Below are positions 26,382 to 36,100 of a stretch of 50,078 bases of DNA, one piece after another. Numbering within the stretch: the first letter of the stretch is position 1; every line of letters begins with the position of its first letter. The stretch spans positions 22,618 to 72,695 of the forward strand of contig DDVC01000225.1 of NCBI GenBank assembly GCA_002345145.1, read 5' to 3'. The position numbers and the translations under genes were made by a program. Below the pieces are notes generated by a model. That model ran no database searches, had not been told where the DNA came from, and saw only the letters and a list, made by a program, of their open reading frames with translations. The DNA is from Bacteroidetes bacterium UBA2322. GTDB taxonomy: Bacteria > Bacteroidota > Bacteroidia > Chitinophagales > UBA2359.

Positions 26382-26973
26382 TGTTGGAGTTGTGAGCTTG
26401 CGCAAAGGCTTGCCGCAAAAGGATTTCAGACAGGTGGGGTGATATATTTCGGTGCGCTGCACCTTGTTAATCGGGCATTTAACATGGTTACTACCTATAT
26501 TTTGGTGCGCTGCACCTATTAAAAACAAAACGAGCCATTTTATAGCCCACCTTCAGCACCTAAAAATTTTATGTCTGATTGTCAGGGACTTATAGGTACA
26601 AGTGAATTTTTATATAAATTGTATCTGTTTTTAATGTTCTTAAAAACAGCATGATAAATATAATTATTTGCGTGGGTGCGAAAAGTGGGTTATAGCTGTT
26701 GATGAGTAACATACAAGGGGCAGCGCCCTTAAATCTTGGCAAAACAGATGCGTACCTTGTTTATTGTCAGGGGCAGCGCCCCGTAATCTTGGCAAAACAG
26801 ATGCCTACCTTGTTTATTATCAGGTGCAGCGCACCGTAATCTTGGTAGAACAGATGCGTACCTTGTTTATTATCAGGTGCAGCGCACCGTTGTTGCCCGT
26901 TTTAGCAAGTGCAGCTAAACCACACACAGGCTTTACCCCTATCGGGCGTTCATGATAATTCCAACTTCACGTT
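26375..26973. mobile_element. MITE-like element with terminal inverted repeats, copy 1 (long form)
   Basis: A 599-base non-coding element. Its left end AACGTGATGTTGGAGTT and right end AATTCCAACTTCACGTT are inverted repeats matching at 15 of 17 positions. TATTC lies directly left of it (26370-26374), and TATTC recurs at 26973-26977, so a 4-5 bp target duplication is likely. Copy 2 is at 42869-43214. Inside are hairpins GGTGCGCTGCACC at 26451 and 26504 and a 53-bp tandem array from 26716. No transposase frame is present, so it would be non-autonomous. The small plus-strand frame 26764-26955 is just the tandem array. Confidence 0.7.
26716..26887 (+). repeat. 53-bp tandem repeat with covarying hairpins
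   Basis: Units begin at 26716, 26769, 26822 and 26875 (the last is partial). Each starts with a hairpin: GGGGCAGCGCCC(T), GGGGCAGCGCCCC, GGTGCAGCGCACC, GGTGCAGCGCACC. The change of G to T in the left arm is matched by C to A in the right arm, so the 5-bp stem with AGC loop is kept. The rest of the unit (AATCTTGGCAAAACAGATGC, then ACCTTGTTTATT) is well conserved. Confidence 0.85.
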
Positions 26974-27008
26974 ATTCAGTAAAACAGATTGCCTCTTTTC
27001 ACTCATAA

Positions 27009-28340
27009 CTAACTCTGATGCAGCGCTACCAACCGGCGGTAAAAAAATGCCAGCACAGCGGCTCCGGTAAGGCAGAGTAAAGACATGGTTAAAAAAGCAT
27101 ACTCAATATGGGCAACAAAAAAAGCGCCCGATAACAACCCGATGAATCCAAACCGCATCAGCACATTAGCCACTTGAAACACACTGCCCGTGCGCCCAAT
27201 AATTTGGTTGGGTACATGGTTAAACAGGTAGGTAATGCGCAGTATGCGCGCCCCGGCATTGGCAAGTCCCAGTAAAAAAGTCATCAGGTAGTAAACGCCC
27301 ACCTGCCGGTTAAACATCAGCACCCCAAATGCCGATGCCGACAGCAACGCCATGCTGATACTGCCCAATACGGTTGCCTGCCTTGAAAATAACCGAGCAA
27401 CCACCAACCCCGCCACTATTGCTCCTACTGCAAAAGCCGCATCGCCTATGGCATACGCATTTGCCGATGCCGCCAAATAGTTCTTAACAAAATTGGGCAT
27501 TAGTACAAAATTGAGCACCATGGTGGTAACAAACACAAAATAAGAAAAATTGCCAAAAACGAGCAACATCGGGTTATTGTGTAAAAAGATAAATCCCGCT
27601 TTAACCCGATGATACAAAGGCATTTTTTCGGTATGTCTTTGAGCTTGCGGCGTGTATCGGATACTCAAAATAAGCACAAACGAAAGCAGGTAGGTAATGC
27701 CATCAAGTAAAAACACCTGCTGCATACTCCACCGCTCAAAGGCAAAAGGTACGTGGAGGGTATAACCTAACCACGTTACACTGCCCTCTGTTATACCACT
27801 GAGCAATACGGCTGCCAACCCACCGGCAAGCGCATTGGTAAACTGCCCCTGAATTTCTAAATAGGAGGTAATCTTACCATAATCCTTCGGGCTGCTGATT
27901 TCCTGTGCAAAAGCGTACAGCGCCGGATAATGGATATTGTAGTTAAAAAAGGTAACCACAAAAACCATTGCCACCAAAAACACCGGTAACCCGCCCTGCG
28001 CAAAACCTATGGCGGCAATACCCAATAAAACTAAAGCGCCCACTAAGTTTTCGGCTAAAAAAATGCCTTTCCTGCTGTATCGGTCTATCAGCGTGCCGGC
28101 ATACAAACCCCAAAACAACGATACCAAAGTAGCAACCGCATAAATTTGGTTAAATACAGTAATTTGTTTCAATTGGTCGGCAAAATACCAAGGCACAGCC
28201 AACATGCTGATTCCTTGAGCCGCTCCCGATATGGTATTGGCTGCAAAAAGACGAAAAAGGGCGGCTTTGTTTTGCAATATAGCTGTTTTAGCAGCAAAGA
28301 TAGCCGGTTTTTGGGTGTCAGAGGTATCATAAAGCTCCAA
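27009..28340 (-). CDS. MFS transporter
   Basis: A 443-aa membrane protein with ~12 hydrophobic segments of the major facilitator type. After TM1-2 the loop GLYAGTLIDRYSRKGIFLAEN carries the typical MFS motif A pattern (G-x3-D-R-x-x-R/K). It resembles macrolide-efflux-like or EntS-like MFS proteins; substrate unknown. The start is uncertain: the frame has a TTG at 28340 (LELYDTSDTQ) and no ATG before residue 46, which is already inside the first membrane segment. Another TTG is 21 codons in. It follows the MITE-like element, with its stop ~35 bases past the right end. Confidence 0.8.
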   Translation of the reverse strand: MELYDTSDTQKPAIFAAKTAILQNKAALFRLFAANTISGAAQGISMLAVPWYFADQLKQITVFNQIYAVATLVSLFWGLYAGTLIDRYSRKGIFLAENLVGALVLLGIAAIGFAQGGLPVFLVAMVFVVTFFNYNIHYPALYAFAQEISSPKDYGKITSYLEIQGQFTNALAGGLAAVLLSGITEGSVTWLGYTLHVPFAFERWSMQQVFLLDGITYLLSFVLILSIRYTPQAQRHTEKMPLYHRVKAGFIFLHNNPMLLVFGNFSYFVFVTTMVLNFVLMPNFVKNYLAASANAYAIGDAAFAVGAIVAGLVVARLFSRQATVLGSISMALLSASAFGVLMFNRQVGVYYLMTFLLGLANAGARILRITYLFNHVPNQIIGRTGSVFQVANVLMRFGFIGLLSGAFFVAHIEYAFLTMSLLCLTGAAVLAFFYRRLVALHQS

Positions 28341-28639
28341 ATAACCGTAACAATAAGGATAGACTGTAACTGCAACCCTTGCCTTATAAGCGTTTATGTT
28401 GTAGGGGAATTAACCCACCGGGTTGCATCAGAAACTGCTTTTTTCGTAAATCTTTTGTAAAAAAAACACTTTTTTTCAGCTCGGTGGCATAAAATACGTA
28501 AAACGTAGTTAATTTTGCACCCAAAATAGGACGTAATGGCATTTCATTGCCCCTGAAATTGACCGAAAATAATGTTTGGCGCAACTTTTGCGCATGTGTT
28601 TGTACTTTGCGCCATTAAATTGAACGAGAAAACGAACGA

Positions 28640-29005
28640 ATGAAAAGAAGTAATTTCCTAATAATCATACTCCTACAGGCAGTATTGATGGTATTGGTTG
28701 CCTGTAATACCGAAAAGGGAGGGGAGGCAGACAATCCTAAAGCGACACAAAAGTTGGAGCAAAAAATAAATGCAGACTCTATAGCTGCCGCCAACAAAGC
28801 AAAAAGAGGACAAGACCTTGTAAATCAGGCAGTACAACTATCGGGCGTATATTGTAAATGTACGGAGCGAACTGCCGAAACAACTCGAAAAGAATGTAAA
28901 GAACAAGTAATGGGCGCTGTCAATCAAATTTTAGCTACCCTGAAAGGCGATGAAAAAACGGCATTTGAAAATACCTATAACGAAGGTGTTAAGTTGTGCC
29001 GGTAA
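28640..29005 (+). CDS. Small lipoprotein with four-cysteine domain (paralogue A)
   Basis: A 121-aa lipoprotein with lipobox LVAC (lipid Cys22). After a charged helical linker comes a ~55-residue domain with Cys72, Cys74, Cys86 and Cys120, in the pattern GVYCKC-x11-C-x33-C. The same domain is in the lipoprotein at 29410-29877, where G, YC, C, the middle C, V..V..L, FE.T.N and the last C align. The spacing suggests two disulfides in the periplasm. No family recognised. The gene heads a row of three small lipoprotein genes that precede the giant secreted protein gene. Confidence 0.75.
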   Translation: MKRSNFLIIILLQAVLMVLVACNTEKGGEADNPKATQKLEQKINADSIAAANKAKRGQDLVNQAVQLSGVYCKCTERTAETTRKECKEQVMGAVNQILATLKGDEKTAFENTYNEGVKLCR

Positions 29006-29066
29006 CGTTGTTATTTTGCTAACGCATTAATATCTCTCATTTTTAAAAAATTAAAAACAACCGACA

Positions 29067-29255
29067 ATGAAAAAGCTACTATTGGCAATTGTAATGCTTG
29101 GTTTCTTGCAGGCATGTGGTGGCGAAAGCGGTAAACCCGCCGAGCAAACCAAAACCGAAGAAACCGCCCCTGCTACCACCACTACCACCGAAACCCCCGC
29201 CGCTACCGATACCTCGGCTGCCGCTAAGGATACTACCGGTGGCGGTCCCAAGTAG
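29067..29255 (+). CDS. Very small Thr/Pro-rich lipoprotein
   Basis: A 62-aa lipoprotein: MKKLLLAIVMLGFLQAC gives the lipobox LQAC with Cys17, and the mature 46 residues are Thr/Ala/Pro/Glu-rich without predicted fold (TKTEETAPATTTTTETPAAT). It lies 61 bases after the previous lipoprotein and is followed by a strong hairpin at 29276. Such low-complexity lipoproteins are common in Bacteroidota; function unknown. Confidence 0.7.
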   Translation: MKKLLLAIVMLGFLQACGGESGKPAEQTKTEETAPATTTTTETPAATDTSAAAKDTTGGGPK

Positions 29256-29275
29256 TTAACTACCGTAAATGTGCT

Positions 29276-29312
29276 AAGCAATGTTTGGTGTAAAACCCAA
29301 ACATTGCTTTCT
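29276..29312 (+). terminator. Rho-independent terminator
   Basis: Perfect 13-bp stem AAGCAATGTTTGG (29276-29288) and CCAAACATTGCTT (29297-29309) around an 8-base loop, followed by a short T-rich tail. It lies 20 bases after the stop of the 62-aa lipoprotein, so genes 28640 and 29067 probably form one transcript and 29410 a separate one. Confidence 0.75.
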
Positions 29313-29409
29313 TCACCGCTTAATTGCTAATTGCCTCTGGCTTGGTTTGTTGTATGCTTAATCACTGTGCCCAACTATACTATCTTATCTAATCACTACC
29401 ATCCTTTTT

Positions 29410-29877
29410 ATGTACCCATCCTTTCTTCGTCACTTTTTTATTATCACAGGTATAGCTGCCTTTTTAATTATTGGTGCATGTAATAAACAGGTGCCAAATA
29501 ATGCAGCCGCACCGGGGCAGGAATCTGCTAAAACGCTAAAACCCGGGCAAGAAATTCCTGAAGGTGATACCAGTACTTACAAAACAGAATACGGTACCGC
29601 AAAATCTTTGCGCAGCGCCGAAGACATTAAGGCTGCCGAAGAACGAAAAAAAGCAGATGAGCCTGCGCTAAGACAACAAAGAGTGTTAGAGGCAGGACAA
29701 ATGCTGGCAGGTAAATACTGCGCTTGTAAAGGAAGCGGCAATGACTTAAAGGCTTGTAGAGATAAGGTGATGGAAGATGTAAACTATGTGCTGAATGATG
29801 CCTCTATGGGGCTCACAGCCGAAGAAAAAAAACTTTTTGAAGCCACTTTTAACCAAGCAATTAAAAATTGCAATTAA
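29410..29877 (+). CDS. Lipoprotein with four-cysteine domain (paralogue B)
   Basis: A 155-aa lipoprotein with lipobox IGAC (lipid Cys24), an extended polar linker (~25-85, rich in Ala/Glu/Lys) and the same C-terminal domain as the protein at 28640: GKYCAC at Cys104/Cys106, then Cys116 and Cys154 (CxC-x9-C-x37-C). Other matching positions are LAG/LSG before the first cysteine, DKVMEDVNYVL against EQVMGAVNQIL, and LFEATFNQAIKNC against AFENTYNEGVKLC. It is upstream of the giant gene at 30125. No known family comes to mind. Confidence 0.75.
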   Translation: MYPSFLRHFFIITGIAAFLIIGACNKQVPNNAAAPGQESAKTLKPGQEIPEGDTSTYKTEYGTAKSLRSAEDIKAAEERKKADEPALRQQRVLEAGQMLAGKYCACKGSGNDLKACRDKVMEDVNYVLNDASMGLTAEEKKLFEATFNQAIKNCN

Positions 29878-29997
29878 ATTTGTGGTTTTCACTCCGTAAT
29901 TATCATTTTTCTTGACAAGATTTGACGCAAATTCAAAAAATCTTCCGTTACTTTGCATTTTGAATGCTGAATGGTGCAAAAATTAAAGGTAATTCCT

Positions 29998-30005
29998 TAA
30001 TTTTG
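29998..30005 (+). promoter_or_regulatory. Possible -7 box of the giant gene
   Basis: TAATTTTG fits TAnnTTTG and lies 120 bases before the ATG at 30125, in the 247-base gap after the lipoprotein gene. No properly spaced -33 TTTG is visible. Motif-level evidence only. Confidence 0.3.
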
Positions 30006-30124
30006 CGCCGCATTTGGTGTGTCAGTGATTTTTGCTATCAGTTATTGCGTAAAAATTGATTTCATCTTTAAAAATTAAACCACAAAAAAGAGTTTAACTA
30101 ATTCCCGAATAAAAATTGTTTAAC

Positions 30125-33100
30125 ATGAAAAAAACAGTACGGACGGAAACATGGCAAGCAACATGGGCAAAGTATTTATTTGCTTTCCTGTTTGCTTTCG
30201 CCATTGGTAGTACCTCCACTACCAAAATTGTTGCTCAATCGGCAACGGCTAATTACCTGATAGGGGTTACCATCAATGACCTCACATGGAATTATCCGGA
30301 AGCCGATTGTAGCGTTGATATCAATGTATGTGCCGGCATTCCCCTTTCTTCTGAATCAGGCGGAGAGTTTGGCTTTATCGTGGGCGGCAATGCTTACCCG
30401 CTTCCCCCCGATATTATGCCTAATACCGGTACCTATGTAAACAACTACAACTTGGGTTCACCCTTGAACGACCTCATCGGGCTTACCCTAATTAACTTTG
30501 GCCAAAACGTAGGTCCTACCTTAGCCGGTGGCTATAGTTTTAGCTTTGAGGCATGGGAAAACGACTGTGGTGACCTTTTCCAATTTGATACAGGAATTGG
30601 TTGTGTAGGTAATGCTGATGATTCGTTTGCTTCATTTTTAGCAAACGTTAGCTTTGGTATCATACCTTTAGCCGGCGGTCAGCCCGTTCCCGGTGTGTAC
30701 CCCGTAACCATCGGTCCTTTTGCAGGTGGCGATGGCAGTTTTTATGGTGCTAACCTTAGCGTAGTAGTACAAGCAAGCGCTCCTTCATTGGCTCAGTGTA
30801 CGCTTGATGCTGTTGCTCCCGATGGTTTGGGTTACAACTGCCTTGGTACGCCCGATCCTTTCACCGGCAACCAACAAGCTACTACTTCTGTTAGCTTTGC
30901 AGGTGGCGTAGGTCCCTACAAAATTTGGGGTGTTGGTATTTATGCCGTAGGTGGTTTCAACTACCCTGGTCTTGCCAACGGTTTGCTTGCTCAAGGCGAT
31001 GCCTTTGATTTTGGCGCTAACCCGTTTGGTTTGTCTTGGGATGCTGCCGTTTTAGGTGGTACATTCCCATTCTTAGTAAATGGCAACCAGCCTTGGCAGG
31101 TAGTTATTCAAGATGCAGGCGGTTGTATTGTAGCTGTTGAAGGTAACTTTGATGTGCCCAATACCAACTTTGACGGTATTGACGGTGGTACCATCTGCCA
31201 AGATGACCCCATCCTCACCTTGTTTGCCGATGCTAACACTACCAACCCGTTAGCTCCCGCTTTCGGTACTTTTGCTTCGTTCCCCGTAGCAGGCGCTATT
31301 GCTAACACCGGTGCCGGTACTGCTACCTTTGATGCATTTGTAGCCGGTCCTGGTCGTCATACCGTAACTTATTGCATTCAGTACAATGCCGGTCCTGCTG
31401 GCGCTTGCCAAACTTGTACCGAGAAAGTAATTTACGTATTACCCGTATTCACCATTGCCGATGTTACGGTTACCAATCCCGTACCCGATGGCATTTGCGT
31501 AAGCGGTAACGTACAAAACCTTTCTGCCGATGGTATTGCCAATATCGCCGCTATCTTTAACAGCGCAGGCGTTAATGGTCTTGACCCCGGTAACGCTATC
31601 AACGAATTAAACGACTATATTAGCTGGAGTGGTCCTGGCGTAACCGACCTTAACAACGGTACCGGTAATGCTACTTTCAATCCCGCAGTTGCCGGTGTAG
31701 GTACGCATGTAATTAACATTACTGTTGGTTACACTAACTGCCCCACCACCTATCCGTTTAACATTACGGTATATCCCGATTTTGTACCCGACTTGGGTCC
31801 GGATTTGGAGCTTTGCCAAAATAGTGGCGATGTATTGAACCTGATTGACCTCTTGTTCATCTTCCCCAACTTGCCCCAAACTACGCCCGCTACTGATTTG
31901 GGCGGCGTATTCACCGTAAATGGTGGCGCTATTGCCGGCGCTAACGTTACCGTAACCGGCGCTCCCGGTACTACTCAGGTATTCAACGTTACCTACTGCG
32001 GTGGCGACGCTGCTTTAGGCTGTGAATTCTGCGATAACGCGGTAATTACGGTTCAAATTGCTCCTTTGGCTTCTTGGAATTGTAACGACGATTTCGGTCC
32101 CATCGTTTGCGAAGGCGCAGGTACCGATGGTTCTTTCAATGTTGACCCCGCTTTGAACGCTCCGTTCTATGTAACAGGTGGTCCCGACCTGCCCACGCCT
32201 GCCGGCTGTGCAGTAAGCCCCACTCCTGTTTTGGAAGTGTATGGTGGTTATGACCTCGATGCTCTTTCTTGCGTTGGTCCGCTAATTGAAACCCAAACAG
32301 AAACTACCACCTCAGCATTCGTTGCTCCCGGTACCCAGTCTGTAAATGTTAGCTTCACCGGTATCCCCGACCAAGCTATCATCGAAAACCTTGAAATTTC
32401 TATCGCTTATGAAGGTACTCAACCTACTTCTCAAGGCGATATCAACTCATTGCAGGTAACTGCTCCGGGTGGAATAGTAGTAATGAGCTGGAGTGATGCT
32501 GCTTGTGGCGCTAACGTAGGTCCGGGCAACGACCCCGATGCACTTGGCGCAAGTGGTCTTGGCGGTGGTAACGACCACTTTGGTTTGAACAATATCGAAG
32601 ACATGGCTGCATTTGACGGTTCTGACGACAACAACGACGGCGACGGTACCGGTCAGTGTGGTAACTCTTCCGACATCCACGCTTTCGGCTTAGAGTCTGG
32701 CTTCCTTACCGCTCCCGATGGTTCTTCTATCCTTGACTGGTGCGACATCGTTCGTGCAGGTGGTTTAATCTCTAACGAGTGCCAAGGTTTACCCTTCACT
32801 TTAACAGTTAACTCTAACAGCGCTAACTGGAGCATCACCGTTTCTGTAACCGTTACCTATACTATCGGTGAATACCGCGCTCGTACCCACGAGTTCCTCG
32901 ATGCTACTGCCGGTGCATACCAACTTCCCTTACCCTACGATCAAAACGGCGACGGTTTGGTTGATGGCGATGGTGAACTTGCAGGTGGTGTTTACTATCA
33001 AGGTGGTGGTAACTGGACTTTTGACGCTACTGATTTAGAAGAAATCAGCGAAATCGAAATTGAGCAAGTTATCTACGGCTGTCAATTAATTGATGGCGAA

Positions 33101-36100
33101 TATTGCAATGGCATCGACAACCAATCTTTCTGGATTGTAGAAAGTTTCAACCCCACTTTGACTGACGGCGAAGCTTGCGAGCAAGACGACGATTGCCAAT
33201 GGGATATGACTTCTATGATTGCCGGTACTTTTGCCCCCGGTTTCAACTTTAACGGTGGTGAGTTCTTTGCTTCATTTGGTAACTCTGGCGCTGCTGTAGG
33301 CGTGGTTGATTTCAACCAGTTTGTAAGTGGCGATATCATTGATGTATGTGGTGTACGTGGCGCTGCTATTGCACAGGCTGCTGCTATCCAAGCTGCTACC
33401 TGCAACGCTGCTGCCGCTGCTGAAGCTGCTGCTGATGCTGCTGAAGCTGCTTACAATGCTGCCGCCGCTGCTTCTGCTGCTGCGCCCGGCGATGCTGCTT
33501 TGGCTGTGGCTGCTGCTGATGCTTTCAATGCATGGCAAACTGCTCTTGCTGATGCCGCTGCTGCTACTGCTGACTGCGCTGCTGCTACAGCTATTGCCAA
33601 CGGTTCTTATGATTCTATCCCCGTTGAAATTTGCTATAACGTAGGTACTAACCCCACTTGTGGTGGTGGTCAGGCTTGTGGTACTTTAACCATCTACCGT
33701 CAGCCCGATGCAGGTTTCAGCTTCCCCGAAACTATCTGCACCGGTACTTCTTATACGCTTACCCCCAACGAAGTAATTGGTGGTGTTAGCGGTACCTTCA
33801 CGGGTATTGCAGGTTTAAGCGTGGTTGTAAATGCCAATGGTACTGCTACCATTACTGTTCCTGCTGCTGCTGCTACCGGTCTTTACACCTTAACGCATAC
33901 ACTTACCAACGGTTTGTGTACTGATGTTTACAGCCAAGAAATTGCTGTAGTAAACACGCCGGTTGTTGCAACCCAAAACGGTACTGTTTGTACTAACTCT
34001 ATCACCAACCTTACTCAGTTTGTAAACGGTTCATCTTCTTTGGGTGGCGTTTTCAGTGGTAGCGGCGCTGCCGGTACTGTATCGGGTGGTGTGTTCTTAG
34101 CTGCCGGTCCCGGTACTGTAACCATTACTTATACCATTGGTCAAGCCGGTACTACTTGCGTTGCTTCAGGTACTTTCGACATTACTGTTGTAAGCCAAGC
34201 TAATGCTGATTTTGACCTTGGCAGCTACGTTTGTACTAACCAAACTATCAACCTTTCTCAGTTCTTAACGCCTGCTACTACCTCCGGTGGTACGTTTACT
34301 GCTTCTGCCGGTACTATTGACGGCAATAACTACACCTCTCCCGGTACAACTCAGGTAGTTTACATTACCTACACCGTAGGTAGTGGTTCTTGCCAAGTAA
34401 GCGATACCGAAGCTCTTCAGGTATATGCTCCCGAAGATGTACAAGTTGAGTCTTATGGTTTTGTATGCCAGTCTGCTACCAGCACCAACGGTATCAACCT
34501 TACCCAATATCTGCCCACCGGCAGTGGTGTATTGAATGGCGGTACCTTCACTATGGGTACTGTACCTGCGTTTATCTCTGAAGTAGAATACGATGCTTCT
34601 TCTAACGCTATGGAATATGTAGAGGTTATGGCTGCTGAAGGTACTGACCTTTCTGATTATGCTGTTTACTTCTATCGTCGTGCCAACTCTGCCGATGACA
34701 CTTCTATCGGAAACGCTGCTATAGATGGTGGTGTGAATACCGGTAAAGCAAGTGGTCGTTTGTATGGCATTATGCGCTTGAACTACGAAGTTGGTAACGT
34801 GCCCAACGGCGCTCGTCAACCCGATCCGTTGTATCATACTGACTACCGCGGTATTGTTGTTGCTAACGGTGGCACCAGCTACAACTGGCACCCCGACGGC
34901 GAACCCGACGGCGAACCCGACGGTCCGGCTATTGACGATGTAGATGTAATTTCTGACAACGTAACTGTAGCTGCTTCTAACGGTATCGCTTACGGCGCTG
35001 TTGCTTTCGACCCGATTATTGACATCCAAGGCGGTCCTGCCGGTTTGGCTTTGGTTAATATCCGTCAAGCTGCTTGGCGTTTAGGTTACACCAATGCTGA
35101 ATTTGATGCTCTTCAAAACGGTTCGCTTGAAATGTTACATTTCTTGACCCGCGAAATTGACTGGAGAAACAACGACGATGTAGTACAATTCATCGGTTAC
35201 GGTGTTGAGGGTAATACCAACCTCGGTATTTTCTCTGCCTGCAACGGTCCTGCTGCTACTATGGTTACTATTGACCTTGGTGTTGTTGATAATGGTGGTA
35301 ACGCTCGTTCTATCCAGTTCACCAATGCTTGCTGGCAAGTACCCAACACTACCGATCCTCAGTTAGACTACGATGATACGCCTCCTTACACTACCTTCCA
35401 GGCAAGCGCTGCCGGTCAAAGCGGTGGTACCGGTGGTAACGCCGGTGTAATCAACTGGGGTCTTAGCTTAGCCGGTGCTGATGAGTACTACTATAACTAC
35501 ATTGCCCCCAACGGCGATGTGTTAAACCTCAACAACCTTTGCTGGCAGTTATTTGCTGTTGGTCAAAACGTTGGTCAAAATAACAACCACCCCAATGGCT
35601 GCAAATTCAATGGCTACACGCCGTTTGAATTGGAAGAGGCCGGTGTTGATAACGAACCTACCGGATTGTCTAACTTAGACGAGGAAATTGTTCACTTCAA
35701 CTGTTCAAACCCCGTTTATACCTTGCCTTTCGCTTATCAGGTTCCTGCTACTTCTACCTCTTGCGGTTCTACCGAAGGTATATTCTACCTCACTATCCTT
35801 ATGGATATTGAAGATAACTGGAGTGCTCCTGAAGTGCCCGTTTGTGCCAACGCAGATGCTTTCAGCTTAACTGACCTTATCGATGATGAGGTTCACTACA
35901 TCCAACCTTATACTCGTACAGGTTCTTTTGAGGCTTCTATTTCTGAGGAATTTGAAGAAAACATGCCTGCTCCGTTCTTGTCTGAGTTACACTATCAGTG
36001 GTACAACCAATTTGGTGTATCTACAGTAGGTACTCCTCAAAACGCTGCTGCCGGCAACGCTTCTGACGACCACTGTATCCTTTACAACTTCTACACCGGT

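Noticed and set aside
26716..26887. CRISPR array
   Set aside because: The units are contiguous 53-bp tandem repeats without variable spacers, and no cas gene is near.
26764..26955. 63-aa plus-strand open frame
   Set aside because: Made of the 53-bp tandem array; the period is not a multiple of three, so unit copies are read in different frames.
34265..35068. 267-aa minus-strand open frame inside the giant gene
   Set aside because: Antisense shadow of the biased codon use of the 3440-aa gene; composition (Ser/Thr/Val/Asn-rich, no domain) is what reversed Ig-repeat coding gives.
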